From: DATFDN01 sp035685165
GTDB lineage: Bacteria > Pseudomonadota > Alphaproteobacteria > Acetobacterales > Acetobacteraceae
Length of the DNA stretch: 64,000 nucleotides
Assembly: GCA_035685165.1 (NCBI GenBank)
Contig: DASRBI010000017.1
Coordinates: 62,001-126,000, forward strand
Direction: 5' to 3'
Under the pieces are notes generated by a model, which worked only from the letters and a program-made list of their open reading frames with translations, made no database searches and was not told where the DNA came from. Below, one piece after another: positions 52,061 to 64,000 of this stretch. Position numbers and translations under genes: made by a program. How positions within the stretch are numbered: the first letter of the stretch is position 1; the number at the start of each line of letters is the position of its first letter.

Positions 52061-52153
52061 TGGCGGAGGGAGGGGGATTCGAACCCCCGGTACAGGTTTA
52101 CCCTGTACAACGGTTTAGCAAACCGCCGCCTTCAGCCGCTCGGCCACCCCTCC
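52061..52153 (-). tRNA. tRNA-Ser (anticodon GCT)
   Basis: A 93-base class II tRNA with GGAGGGG acceptor, the TGGCCGAGCGG serine D-region, an anticodon loop TTTGCTAAA with anticodon GCT, a long variable arm (TTGTACAGGGTAAACCTGTAC) and a TTCGAAT T-loop. The CCA end is encoded. Its 3' end faces the accessory island, the usual geometry for a tRNA integration site. Confidence 0.95.
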
Positions 52154-52292
52154 GCCGGGAGCGCGCGGGTCTTCCCGACACGGCGTTTGCCCGGCCGTTC
52201 TAGGGGCCGCTCCGGGCAGGGTCAAATCAACCGGGGTTCGCACTGGCCGGGGTAGGCGGGGGGCCCTAGCATCCGCCGGGGAGACCGGACGC

Positions 52293-53480
52293 ATGGTCAT
52301 GGACCTGCCTGAACTCGACATCGACCCGTTCTCGGCCGAGTTCTTCGAGAACCCATTCCCCATGCACAGCGCGCTGCGCGAGGCGGGGCCGGTGGTGCGC
52401 CTGCCGCGCTACGGCGTCGTCGGGGTCGCCCGCTATGCCGAGGTGCGGGCGGTGTTGAGCGACTGGCAAAGCTTCTCATCGGCGCGCGGCGTGGGGCTCG
52501 CCGATTTCAAGAAGGAGAAGCCCTGGCGCCTGCCGAGCCTTGTTCTGGAAACCGACCCGCCGCTGCACGACCGCACGCGCAAGGTGCTCGACCGCGTGCT
52601 GTCGGCCGCCGCAATGCGCCGGCTGCGTGCGGATTTCGAGCAGGCGGCCGAGGCGCTGATCGACGAGCTGCTGCGCCGAGGGACGTTTGACGCAGTGCGC
52701 GACCTCGCCGAAGCCTATCCGCTGACCGTGTTCCCCGACGCGGTGGGGATGCCGCGCGAGCACCGGTCCTACCTGCTGCCCTACGGCAACATGGTGTTCA
52801 ACTCCTTCGGGCCGCGCAACGCCTTCTTCGAGGAAGCGGTGAAGGACGCCGAGCCGGTGATCGAATGGGTGCAGGCGCAATCGCAGCGCGCGGCACTAGC
52901 GCCCGTTGGGTTCGGCGCGGCGATCCATGCGGCGGCCGATGCGGGCGAACTCACGCATGAGGAGGCGCCGCTCGTCGTGCGCTCGGTGCTGACCGCGGGC
53001 GTCGATACCACCGTCAGCGGGTTGGGCGCTGCGCTGTTTTGCCTCGCGCGCTTTCCGGCGCAGTTCGCGCGTCTGCGCGCTGACCCCGCGCTCGCGCGCG
53101 GCGCGTTCGAAGAGGCGGTGCGCTACGAAAGCCCGGTGCAGACCTTCTTCCGCACGACGACGCGCGAGGTGGAGATCGGCGGCGTGTGGCTGCCGGAAGG
53201 CACGAAGGTGCTCATGTTCCTCGGCGCCGCCAACCGCGATCCGCGCCAGTGGGAGAACCCGGATGAGTACGACATCACGCGCCGCAATGCGGGTCACGTC
53301 GCATTCGGCGCGGGGATCCACGGCTGCGTCGGCGCGGCGCTCGCGCGCATGGAGGGCGAGGTTGTGCTGACGGCGCTGGCGCGGCGGGCGCGTGCGATCG
53401 AGATCATCGGCGAGCCGAAGCGGCGCTACAACAACACGCTGCGCGGGCTGGCCAGCTTGCCGGTGCGACTGGCGGGGTGA
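52293..53480 (+). CDS. cytochrome P450 (CYP199-like)
   Basis: A 395-residue soluble class I P450. The haem-binding loop is FGAGIHGCVGAALAR with Cys345, the I-helix oxygen motif is LTAGVDTTVSGLG, and the K-helix ExxR is EEAVRYESP. The general sequence (PELDIDPFSAEFFENPFPMHSALREAGPVV) resembles the CYP199A group, whose known members demethylate or hydroxylate para-substituted benzoates. The substrate here is therefore only suggested. No ferredoxin or reductase gene is adjacent. The ATG is at 52293; another two codons later is possible. It converges with thiD. Confidence 0.9.
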   Translation: MVMDLPELDIDPFSAEFFENPFPMHSALREAGPVVRLPRYGVVGVARYAEVRAVLSDWQSFSSARGVGLADFKKEKPWRLPSLVLETDPPLHDRTRKVLDRVLSAAAMRRLRADFEQAAEALIDELLRRGTFDAVRDLAEAYPLTVFPDAVGMPREHRSYLLPYGNMVFNSFGPRNAFFEEAVKDAEPVIEWVQAQSQRAALAPVGFGAAIHAAADAGELTHEEAPLVVRSVLTAGVDTTVSGLGAALFCLARFPAQFARLRADPALARGAFEEAVRYESPVQTFFRTTTREVEIGGVWLPEGTKVLMFLGAANRDPRQWENPDEYDITRRNAGHVAFGAGIHGCVGAALARMEGEVVLTALARRARAIEIIGEPKRRYNNTLRGLASLPVRLAG

Positions 53481-53501
53481 GAACCGCCGTCCGGGAATTC
53501 C

Positions 53502-54331
53502 CTAATCTTCAAAAGAGCCGAGCCGGGCGGGATCGAGGGTGACGGTGTGCCCGAGCGGCCCGTGGCCTGCGCCGAGGCCCGGTGCGGCGGCGAGCGCCGC
53601 GCGCACATAGGCCCGCGCCCGCAGCACCGCCGGGCGCAATCCCATGCCTTGGGCGAGCCCCGTCGCGATCGCGCTCGCCAGGGTGCAGCCGGTGCCGTGC
53701 GTGTGCCGCGTGTCGATCCGCGCCGCCGTGAATGCCTCGGTGCCGGTCGAGGTGGCCAGGATGTCGGTCACGTCCGGCCCCGGCAGATGCCCACCCTTCA
53801 GCAACACGGCGGAGACACCGAGCGTCAGCAGCGCCTCCGCCGCCTGGCGCATCGCCTCCTTGGTCTCGATCCGCTCGCCGCACAGCGCCTCGGCCTCCGG
53901 CACGTTCGGCGTGAGCAGGAACGTGCACGGCAGGATGTGGCGCTGGAACGAAGGCAGCGCCTCCTCGGGCAAGAGGCTCGCGCCGCCCTTCGCCACCATC
54001 ACCGGATCGACGACCACCGGCACGCCCAGCTGCGCCGGCCGCGCCAGCACCTCGGCGATCGCCTGCATCGTCGCCGCGTTGCCGAGCATCCCGGTCTTGA
54101 TCGCATCCGCGCCGATATCGTCCAGCACCACCGCGATCTGCGCGGCGACGAATTCGGGCGGGAGCGCGATCACACCGCGCACGCCCGTCGTATCCTGCAC
54201 GGTGACCGCAGTCAGCGCGGTCGCGGCATAGCCGCCGAGCGCGGTGATCGTCTTGATGTCCGCCTGGATTCCCGCCCCGCCGCCCGAGTCGGAGCCGGCG
54301 ATCGCCAGAACGCGCCCGCGCGGGGCGCCGC

Positions 54332-54335
<4 letters not shown>
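53502..54335 (-). CDS. thiD: hydroxymethylpyrimidine kinase / phosphomethylpyrimidine kinase
   Basis: A 277-residue ribokinase-fold enzyme that phosphorylates HMP and HMP-P in thiamine synthesis. Diagnostic sequences are IAGSDSGGGAGIQADIKTI, the TAVTVQDTTGV stretch, DPVMVAKGGASLL, LLTPNVPEAEAL and the anion-hole motif HTHGTGCTLASAIA. The ATG (MSGAPRG) overlaps the glmM stop (ATGA); the much longer open frame 5' of it lies antisense-free inside glmM and is not coding. No TPP riboswitch is apparent. Confidence 0.95.
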
Positions 54336-55711
<1,376 letters not shown>

Positions 55712-55789
55712 CTGCTGCAACAGCCCGCTACGCCTTCAGTTGCGACTAGCGTGTAGTTGGTACGCCCCTGAAGAGCCAAGCAGAATCCT

Positions 55790-56608
55790 TCATGAATTGA
55801 GAATATGCCAGACGTTAAGCGCCCGCCGTGTGGCGGGCACGTCATGAACGCGCAGTATGCTCGCTCCCCGGGACAGAGCGAACAGGCCGGCGGCGAGCGA
55901 CCCGGCATCCCTTGCCGCGGCCTTCGGCTCATCCGCAAGCCGGCCGATAAATCCCTTGCGGGACAGTCCGACGACGAGCGGCAGGCCGAGTGCCGCCACC
56001 ACGCCGAGCCGGCGCAGCAGTTCCACCGACTGCGCCGGCTGCTTGGCAAATCCGAAACCGGGATCGACCGCGATCCGGGCGCGCGCGATTCCTGCGCGCT
56101 CGGCGAAGGCGACCCGCGCTGTTAGCTCGGCCGCTACCTCGCCCGCCACATCATGGTATTCGGCGAACCGGTGCATCGTCGCCGGGGTGCCACGCATATG
56201 CATCAGCACGACGCCGCAGGTCGATGCGGCCAGCACGTCCGCCGAGAGGGGATCATGCGCCAGCGCCGAGACGTCGTTGACGATGCGCGCACCGGCGTCG
56301 AGCGCGGCGCGCATGGTCGCGGCGTTGCGGGTATCGGCCGACACAAGCACGCCCTCGCGCGCCAGCGCGCGGATCACCGGCAGCACGCGTGCCTGCTCTT
56401 CCTCGGGCGCGACCGGCGTCGCGCCGGGGCGGGTGCTCTCGCCGCCCACATCCACGATGTCCGCCCCGGCAACGCGCATCGCCAAGCCCGCAGCAATCGC
56501 CGATGCCGCATCGGGGTAGCGCCCGCCGTCACTGAAACTGTCCGGCGTCACGTTCAGGATGCCCATGATGCGCGGCCGGTCCAGCGCCAGTCCGGCCCAT
56601 TGCGGCAT
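55790..56608 (-). CDS. folP: dihydropteroate synthase
   Basis: A 272-residue TIM-barrel enzyme that joins p-aminobenzoate to the pterin in folate synthesis. Conserved motifs are MGILNVTPDSFSDGG, VGGESTRPGA, IVNDVSAL, MHMRGTP, DPGFGFAK and GLSRKGFIG. Length and start are normal. The order ftsH - folP - glmM is widespread in proteobacteria. Confidence 0.96.
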   Translation of the reverse strand: MPQWAGLALDRPRIMGILNVTPDSFSDGGRYPDAASAIAAGLAMRVAGADIVDVGGESTRPGATPVAPEEEQARVLPVIRALAREGVLVSADTRNAATMRAALDAGARIVNDVSALAHDPLSADVLAASTCGVVLMHMRGTPATMHRFAEYHDVAGEVAAELTARVAFAERAGIARARIAVDPGFGFAKQPAQSVELLRRLGVVAALGLPLVVGLSRKGFIGRLADEPKAAARDAGSLAAGLFALSRGASILRVHDVPATRRALNVWHILNS

Positions 56609-56826
56609 CAGTTGCTCACCACGAGCCGGGCATAGGCGCCATTCTTACCGTCGTGCGCGGGCCTGATCCGCGCATCCAACGCAAGATGCGTGCGGCAGGG
56701 TCGTTGCGCGGGATCGCGGGGACAAGCCCCGCGACGACGCGATCACGCGTGCGGGCGGCCAACTTCTAGCTCCATGCGCCGACGCTTGGACAGCACGGCA
56801 AAAACACCTGTCCATGGCAAGCGGCC

Positions 56827-58752
<1,926 letters not shown>

Positions 58753-58880
58753 CGTGCGATCACGTCTCCTGGGCCCGAGGCGCCAGGCCCGGCGGTCTCA
58801 GGGCTCCGGCCGCTGCACGGCGCTTCCTGATACATGGCAGAACATAGGGTCGCGGGGCAATTCGCGCACCCCCAAAACCT

Positions 58881-60248
58881 TCAGCAACTGAGGAACGGGG
58901 CCGGCCCCGCGGCGGGCGGGGGGGCGAAAACGCAGCGGAAACAGGCCGCTTCGGCTGCACCCGGCCAGTCGAGATGAGGCACCGCAAGCAGCTCGCCGCC
59001 CGCGCGCACGGCGGGCAGCGACCGCAGGACCATCGTGGGAAGGCCCTTGCAGCCGCGAAAACGCGCCGCCTCCACGCCAAGCGCACCGACCGAAAGGGCG
59101 TCGCCAGCGGGCGGCTCACCCGCCGCGACGATCTTGAACCGGCCGTCCCACACCGCGCCCGCGGCAAGCGTCACCGGCGGCCGGGCGGCGGCGGCTTCGC
59201 GCACCAGCAGCCAGCCCGGCCCGAGCCGCCCCGCCGGCACCAACTCGGTGCCGGCGATGGTGGCGGCACGCGGCCGGTCGGCAAGCGCGGCGGCATCCCT
59301 CTCCGGCAATGGCCGTTCAAGGCCGCCGATCGCCGCCACCAACCTCCCGAATGCCGCGGGCGAGAGCCCCGACGGGGGGATTAGGGCAAATCCCTCCGGC
59401 CGGAGCGTGACCTGACTGGCGATTTCCTCGGCGATTGCCGCCTCGTCGGCCGCGCGCCGCAGGCCGTCGGCGCGCGCCGCCGCCACGAGCGCGCTGGTGG
59501 CCGGTCCCGCGCCGTCCCGGTCGTGCCGCAGGGCGCGCAGACGGACACGGGTCGACATCGGATTTGTGTTGGACGGGTCCTCGACCCACTCCCACCCGGC
59601 TGCGCGCAGCAGCGCACGCAGCCGGCCGGGGGCAACATCCAAGAGCGGCCGCAGCAGCCGCACATGTGGGTGCTCGACAAGCGCGGCCATCCCGGCGAGC
59701 CCGTGCGGGCCGCTGCCCGCCAGCGCGCGGATCAGCACGGTCTCCGCCTGATCGCCCGCATGGTGGCCGAGCAGCAGATGCGCGATACCGGCCTCGGCGC
59801 AGGCCGCCGCCAATGCCGCGTAGCGCGCTGCGCGCGCCCGCTCCGCCAGCGCCGGTCCGGCGGCCAAGCCGGTTAGTGGCAGCACCCGGGCGGCGATGCC
59901 GGCCCCGGTCAGCCGGGACAGAGTGAGTGCGGCTTCATCGGCCGATTCCGGCCGCAGTCCGTGATCCACCACCAGCGCCAGCGCCGACCCGCCGCGTTCG
60001 GCCGCCCAGTGCCGCGCGAGCAGCGCGAGCGCCATGCTGTCGGCCCCGCCCGAGACGGCGAGCGCCAGACGGGGTGATGGCTCGAACGGTCCGAGCCGGG
60101 CCATGCGGGCGGCGAACGCCGCCGCGAGATCAGCCGAGCCGGCGTCCGCTGGATCGGCCGACTGGAACGGGCGGATAGGTAGGCACCCCTTTGTTTCGAA
60201 GGTTTCCTGTTCGGTTCCAATTGTCTGGAGACTACCATTGATCGTCAT
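58881..60248 (-). CDS. tilS: tRNA(Ile)-lysidine synthetase
   Basis: A protein of about 455 residues that converts cytidine-34 of tRNA-Ile(CAU) to lysidine. The PP-loop is AVSGGADSMALALL; VVDHGLRPES, LLGHHAGDQAETVLIRALAGSG and the VEDPSNTNPMSTRVRLR block are also present. The start is uncertain. I take the ATG at 60248, since the longer frame runs through an intergenic repeat and overlaps cpoB. The chosen N terminus still includes most of a repeat arm, and an ATG at 60104 would leave 17 residues before the PP-loop. Confidence 0.9.
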   Translation of the reverse strand: MTINGSLQTIGTEQETFETKGCLPIRPFQSADPADAGSADLAAAFAARMARLGPFEPSPRLALAVSGGADSMALALLARHWAAERGGSALALVVDHGLRPESADEAALTLSRLTGAGIAARVLPLTGLAAGPALAERARAARYAALAAACAEAGIAHLLLGHHAGDQAETVLIRALAGSGPHGLAGMAALVEHPHVRLLRPLLDVAPGRLRALLRAAGWEWVEDPSNTNPMSTRVRLRALRHDRDGAGPATSALVAAARADGLRRAADEAAIAEEIASQVTLRPEGFALIPPSGLSPAAFGRLVAAIGGLERPLPERDAAALADRPRAATIAGTELVPAGRLGPGWLLVREAAAARPPVTLAAGAVWDGRFKIVAAGEPPAGDALSVGALGVEAARFRGCKGLPTMVLRSLPAVRAGGELLAVPHLDWPGAAEAACFRCVFAPPPAAGPAPFLSC

Positions 60249-60271
60249 GGCCGGGCCAAGCCCGGGCATGA
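60245..60271. repeat. CATGCCCGGGC-type inverted repeat at the tilS 5' end
   Basis: TCATGGCCGGGCCAAGCCCGGGCATGA is an inverted repeat whose sequence matches one arm of the hairpin between nuoF and nuoG (18225-18310). It overlaps the preferred tilS start codon and the 80-base space between tilS and cpoB. Confidence 0.65.
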
Positions 60272-60327
60272 CGGAAACGGCGCGAGTGTGACCTGTGGCC
60301 TCAACCGGACAGCGAACCCAAAGCGCC

Positions 60328-61233
60328 CTACCGGCAGCCGGCCCGCCGCGCGTCCTGGGCGGCGCGATCGCGTACGTCCGGGCGTTGGCTGGGAAACTCG
60401 GCACGCAGCTTCGCCAGCGTGTCGCAGGCGGCGCGCTTCTCGTTGATCGCGATCAGCGCGTCCGCGAGCCCGAGCAGCGAGTCCTGCGCGTACGGCCCCT
60501 TCTTCGAACGGTTATAGGCGTCGTCGAACGAGATCGCCGCCTGCGAATACTGCTTTTGCCCGAGCTGCGCCTGGGCCAGAAGATACGTCGCCTCAGCCGC
60601 GTGCGGGCTGAGTTTGTTGGCCAGCACCTCGCGCGCATACCGCTCCGCGGCCGGATAATCGTGCTGCGCTAGCGCGGCATTGCCGTTTCTCAGCGCCAGT
60701 TCGGGCGTCGGCTTGCCGGCCTCGGGCGCCGCCGGGGCGGGACTCTGCGCGGTGGCGCCGGAACGCGGCACCGGGGGCGGCGGCACCGTGCCCGAGGGTG
60801 GCGCGGCCACGGGTGCGGTCGTGCCGGCGGCGGCGGCGCCGTTCTGCATCTGGAACTGCAGATCGTCGAGGCGCTTGCCGAGTTGCGCGCTCACCTGCTG
60901 GAGCTGATTGCTCAGCGTCTCCACGCGTCCGCGCAGCTCGCGCACCGCCGCCTCCAGCGTGTCGACGCGCGTCAGCAGCGAGGCGACGATGTCGCTCGAC
61001 GCGCCGCCCGGAGCATTTGGCTGGGCATAGGGTGCCGGTGCCGCATAGCCCGGATACGCGCCGCCGCCGCGCTGCTGCTGCAGCGCCTCGATCTCGCGTT
61101 GCAGTTCGAGAATCTGGTTTTGCAGCGCGATCCCCTCGCGCGTCTCCATCTGCGCCGACGCCGGGACAACCGGCAGGCACAGAAGCGCCGCGAGCCCCAG
61201 CGCGGCCAGCCCGCCGATCCCGCGCACTCTCAT
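60328..61233 (-). CDS. cpoB: Tol-Pal system protein CpoB/YbgF
   Basis: A 301-residue periplasmic protein that links the Tol-Pal machine to cell-wall synthesis during constriction. It has a signal peptide (MRVRGIGGLAALGLAALLCL, cleaved after ASA), a coiled-coil trimerisation segment (LQNQILELQREIEALQQQ and TRVDTLEAAVRELRGRVETL), a proline-rich linker, and a C-terminal tetratricopeptide domain (YPAAERYAREVLANK, YLLAQAQLGQKQYSQAAISF). It follows pal by 77 bases. Confidence 0.93.
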   Translation of the reverse strand: MRVRGIGGLAALGLAALLCLPVVPASAQMETREGIALQNQILELQREIEALQQQRGGGAYPGYAAPAPYAQPNAPGGASSDIVASLLTRVDTLEAAVRELRGRVETLSNQLQQVSAQLGKRLDDLQFQMQNGAAAAGTTAPVAAPPSGTVPPPPVPRSGATAQSPAPAAPEAGKPTPELALRNGNAALAQHDYPAAERYAREVLANKLSPHAAEATYLLAQAQLGQKQYSQAAISFDDAYNRSKKGPYAQDSLLGLADALIAINEKRAACDTLAKLRAEFPSQRPDVRDRAAQDARRAGCR

Positions 61234-61310
61234 GTCGATCTCGCCCTCCTGGCTCGGGCGCGCCTTCTATACGAGCCCGGGCGGCGGCGGAACCGCCGCC
61301 CCGAGCGCCG

Positions 61311-61808
61311 CTACGAGGTCGGGGTGGCGCCGATCACCGAGGTGATCGCGTTGCGATTCTTCGCCCACGCTTCCTCGTTGTCGGCCGGATCGACCGGGCG
61401 GTCCTTGCCGTAGCTGATGGTGGTGATGCGCGCCGGGTTCACCCCGCGCGCCACCAGATAGTCGCGCGCGGCGTTGGCGCGGCGCTGGCCAAGCGCCAAG
61501 TTATATTCCTCGGTGCCCCGGTCATCGCAGTTGCCGGCGATCTGCACGCGAACCTGCGGGTACTGCTGAAGCCACTGCGCCTGCTTGGTCAGCGTCGCCT
61601 GGTCCTCGGGCGTCAGGGTGGAGCTGTCGAACGCGAAGAACACCCGGTCGCCGACATTCTGGACCAGATCCTCCTCGCTGCCCGGCACGACCGCGGAGGC
61701 GCCGGTGGCGGCGCCCGTTCCGGTGGCGGCGCCCGTGTTGGCAGGCTGGCTGCTGCATCCCGCCAGCACCGCGACGACGGCGAGCGCGCCCAAAAGTTTC
61801 AGCTTCAT
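61311..61808 (-). CDS. pal: peptidoglycan-associated lipoprotein Pal
   Basis: A 165-residue outer-membrane lipoprotein that anchors the outer membrane to peptidoglycan. The lipobox is VLAGC (cysteine 18), an Ala/Thr/Gly-rich linker follows, and the OmpA-like domain has VFFAFDSSTLTPEDQATL, IAGNCDDRGTEEYNLALGQRRANAAR and YGKDRPVD. The family usually has GHCDERGT where this has GNCDDRGT. tolQRAB, which normally precede pal, are not in the window. Confidence 0.95.
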   Translation of the reverse strand: MKLKLLGALAVVAVLAGCSSQPANTGAATGTGAATGASAVVPGSEEDLVQNVGDRVFFAFDSSTLTPEDQATLTKQAQWLQQYPQVRVQIAGNCDDRGTEEYNLALGQRRANAARDYLVARGVNPARITTISYGKDRPVDPADNEEAWAKNRNAITSVIGATPTS

Positions 61809-61934
61809 GTCAATTCACGTCCTGCGGTGGGAAAGCCTCGATCGGGCACCGAGAACGAAATGTTTCCGGCGCGCGCCGCGCATACAAGCCCGGTGCGCCC
61901 CGGGTCAAGGCGGATCACGGATCCTTGAGCAAGA

Positions 61935-63560
61935 TCAAGCCGCGCGGGCCATCGCGGTGGCGCCGGCGCGGGCGTCCTCGCGGATCATGTCGGCGGCCTT
62001 TTCGGCGATCATGATCACGGCGGCATTGGTGTTGCCCGAGACCATGGTCGGCATCACCGAGGCGTCGGCGACGCGCAGCCCGGTGATCCCAAGCACGCGG
62101 AGCCGCTCGTCCACCACCGCCATCCGGTCCTGCCCCATCTTGCAGGTGCCGATCACGTGGTAGGTCGTCTGACCGTTGGCGCGCGCGAAGGCGAGCCATT
62201 CGTCGTCGGTCTGCACCGCCTCGCCCGGATTCATCTCGTAGGCGCGGTAGCGGTCCATCGCCGGATTGTTGATGATGCGCCGGCCGATCTTCATGCCGTC
62301 GATCAGCACCCGCCGGTCCACTTCCTCGGCGAGGAAGTTCGGGCGGATCGCCGGGCTCTCCATCGGATCGGCGCTCTTTGCATGGATCGAGCCCTTCGAT
62401 TCCGGCCGGCACTGATAGACCGTCATCGTCATGCCGGGCTCGCGGTCGAGGATCCGGCTCGCCGCGCTGGCATAGCTCGCATGAGCGAAATGGTACTGCA
62501 CGTCCGGCACCTCGAGCTCGGGGCGCGTGCGGATGAAGCCGTAGGCGATGCCGGCGGTGTAGGTCAGCACGCCGCGCTGCATGATGAAATACCGGGCGAC
62601 CTCGCGGGCGAGATAGAGCCCGCGCGTCTGCTCGTTCAAAGTAACGCGCAGCTTCACGCGCCAGTTCATGCGCGGCGCGTAGTGGTCGCGGTAATTCTCG
62701 CCCACGCCCGGCAGGGCGTGGCGCACCTCGATGCCGAGCGAGGACAGAAGCTCCGGCTGGCCGATGCCCGACAGCTCCAGAAGGTGCGGCGACTTCACCG
62801 CGCCCGCGGCCAAGATCACCTCGCCGCCGCAGCGCGCCTCGCGCTTCTGCCCATGCTGGCGGTAGCGCACGCCAACGCAGCGCGCGCCCTCCAGGATCAG
62901 GTCGGTCGCCTGCGCCTCGGTCTCGATCCGCAAATTGCGGCGCGCGCGTGCCGGATCGAGGAAGGCGCGCGCGGTGGACCAGCGCCTGCCGTTTTTCTGC
63001 GTCACCTGGAAATAGCCGAAGCCTTCCTGATCGCCGCTGTTGTAGTCGGGATTGCGCGGAAAGCCCTCGGCCACCCCGGCGGCGATGAAAGCGTCGCACA
63101 CCTCATTATTCTCGCGCATCTCGGCGACGTTCAGAAGGCCGCCGCGTCCGCGCGCCTCGCCTCCCTTGCCTTCGTAGTGTTCGGACTTCTTGAAGTAGGG
63201 CAGCACCGCCTCATAGGACCAGCCGCGATTGCCGAGCTGTGCCCAGGTTTCGTAATCAAGCGGATTGCCGCGCACATACAACATGCCGTTGATCGAGCTC
63301 GATCCGCCGAGCGTCTTGCCGCGCGGGATCGGAATCCTGCGGTTGTCCACATTCGGGTCGGGTTCGGTCTCGAAACACCAGTTGAAGCGCGGGTTGTTCA
63401 TCAGCTTGGCGAAACCGGCCGGCATATCAATGTAGAGGTGCCGGTCGCGCGGCCCCGCCTCCAGCAGCAGCACGCGGCAATTCGGGTCGTGGGTCAGCCG
63501 GTTCGCCAGCACGCATCCGGCCGATCCGGCGCCCACGATGATGTAGTCGAACTCGGACAT
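61935..63560 (-). CDS. GMC-family FAD-dependent oxidoreductase (choline dehydrogenase-like)
   Basis: A 541-residue flavoprotein that oxidises an alcohol. The FAD dinucleotide site is IIVGAGSAGCVLANRL at the N terminus, the GMC signatures are PRGKTLGGSSSINGMLYVRG and GAVKSPHLLELSGIG, and the catalytic His-Asn pair is in TTYHVIGTCKMG and MVSGNTNAAVIMIAEKAA. It resembles choline dehydrogenase and related alcohol dehydrogenases, but no betaine genes are adjacent, so the substrate is open. It is divergent from the GNAT gene at the window edge. Confidence 0.92.
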   Translation of the reverse strand: MSEFDYIIVGAGSAGCVLANRLTHDPNCRVLLLEAGPRDRHLYIDMPAGFAKLMNNPRFNWCFETEPDPNVDNRRIPIPRGKTLGGSSSINGMLYVRGNPLDYETWAQLGNRGWSYEAVLPYFKKSEHYEGKGGEARGRGGLLNVAEMRENNEVCDAFIAAGVAEGFPRNPDYNSGDQEGFGYFQVTQKNGRRWSTARAFLDPARARRNLRIETEAQATDLILEGARCVGVRYRQHGQKREARCGGEVILAAGAVKSPHLLELSGIGQPELLSSLGIEVRHALPGVGENYRDHYAPRMNWRVKLRVTLNEQTRGLYLAREVARYFIMQRGVLTYTAGIAYGFIRTRPELEVPDVQYHFAHASYASAASRILDREPGMTMTVYQCRPESKGSIHAKSADPMESPAIRPNFLAEEVDRRVLIDGMKIGRRIINNPAMDRYRAYEMNPGEAVQTDDEWLAFARANGQTTYHVIGTCKMGQDRMAVVDERLRVLGITGLRVADASVMPTMVSGNTNAAVIMIAEKAADMIREDARAGATAMARAA

Positions 63561-63697
63561 GGTTCCCTCCCGGTCGGCGCGCCGCCCTTGCCTGCGAGGC
63601 GGATTATCGCCGCGCCGGACGGGAATCCAAAGAGGGGGCCTTTACCTGCCTCGCGCGCCGTCGTCTTTCGCCGATCCCGTTCGTGAGGTCCGTTTTC

Positions 63698-64000
63698 GTG
63701 TCCCCCAACCCGGCCTGGGTGATCCGCACCGCCCGCTTGGCGCTGACGCCGGTCGGCCCGGCCGACTTGCCCGAGCTCGTGGCGCTGAAGGCGGATCCGC
63801 GCGTCTATGCGATCATGCTGGGCGGCGTCCGCCACCCCGCGCGCACGGCGGAGGAACTGGCCGAGGAAATCGCCTTCTGGGCCGCGCACGGCTGCGGGAT
63901 TTGGACCGTCCGCAACGCCGCGAGCGGACGTTTCCTCGGCATCACTGGCTTCATGGAGCGCCCCGACGGGCGCGGGATCGCGCTACGCTTCGCGCTGGTT
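63698..64000 (+). CDS. GNAT-family N-acetyltransferase, partial (runs off the window)
   Basis: The first 101 codons of an acetyltransferase of the RimJ/RimL type, open to the window end. The pattern IRTARLALTPVGPADLPELV, EIAFWAAHGCGIWTVRNAAS and FLGITGFMERPDGRGIALRF matches Acetyltransf_3 domains up to the second strand pair. The acetyl-CoA pyrophosphate loop lies beyond the window. The start is a GTG at 63698, with an in-frame GTG at 63683 as alternative. It is divergent from the GMC oxidoreductase gene. Confidence 0.78.
   Translation, partial: MSPNPAWVIRTARLALTPVGPADLPELVALKADPRVYAIMLGGVRHPARTAEELAEEIAFWAAHGCGIWTVRNAASGRFLGITGFMERPDGRGIALRFALV

Overview
The window is one contiguous piece of a high-GC Gram-negative chromosome. 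It most likely comes from an alphaproteobacterium of the Rhodospirillales/Acetobacteraceae type. The evidence is gene order and family content: hup - tRNA-Val - tRNA-Asp - nuoA-to-nuoN in one run, then coaX - ribonuclease J - DUF1467 - proS - lolC - lolD, and a pal - cpoB - tilS - ftsH - folP / glmM - thiD block. DUF1467, the short ProRS and the coxC-DUF983-SURF1 trio are typical of that class. The species cannot be named from the sequence alone.

Layout. 1-2874: an arsenic operon (arsR, arsM, arsC, acr3) with overlapping genes and a promoter that predicts a leaderless arsR message. 2908-5344: a two-gene membrane-protein pair of unknown function, an AEC-family transporter and a DUF488 protein. 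5370-8876 (minus): M32 carboxypeptidase, SURF1, DUF983 and cytochrome oxidase subunit III, without subunits I and II. 9006-12411: an MBOAT acyltransferase, an SGNH-like partner and a metallo-beta-lactamase-fold hydrolase. 12642-13136: HU protein and two tRNAs. 13283-28071: a complete 14-subunit respiratory complex I operon, broken only by hairpin-forming repeats. 28079-34538: CoaX, RNase J, DUF1467, ProRS, LolC and LolD. 34587-37431: a truncated haemoglobin and a cyanide-insensitive-type bd oxidase. 37477-43062 (minus): an iron-uptake operon (OprB porin, NHL-type protein, DyP peroxidase, cupredoxin, FTR1 permease) behind two tandem palindromic operators. 43190-52060: an accessory island. 52293-64000: P450, thiD, glmM, folP, ftsH, tilS, cpoB, pal, a GMC oxidoreductase and the start of a GNAT acetyltransferase.

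The island is the most unusual part. It holds a tightly coupled type I-G (formerly I-U) CRISPR effector operon on the minus strand: csb1/cas7, csb2/cas5-cas6, cas3 with a C-terminal HD nuclease, a 302-residue Cas8-like protein, and possibly a 62-residue coupled ORF. No cas1, cas2, cas4 or CRISPR array is visible in the window. The operon is flanked by wreckage: an IS66 transposase tail, a pRiA4b ORF-3-like pseudogene and a fic N-terminal fragment on one side, and an internal hsdR fragment and a serine-recombinase fragment on the other. One edge lies against the 3' end of a tRNA-Ser(GCT) gene. It looks like a mobile defence island that has eroded around a still-intact interference module.

Elsewhere the genes form conventional functional sets: arsenic reduction, methylation and export; proton-pumping NADH oxidation feeding both a haem-copper oxidase and a bd-type oxidase; lipoprotein sorting; and Tol-Pal envelope maintenance. 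Two families of intergenic inverted repeats, one with a CTCCGCCCC/GGGGCGGAG core and one with a CATGCCCGGGC-type core, recur across the housekeeping regions.
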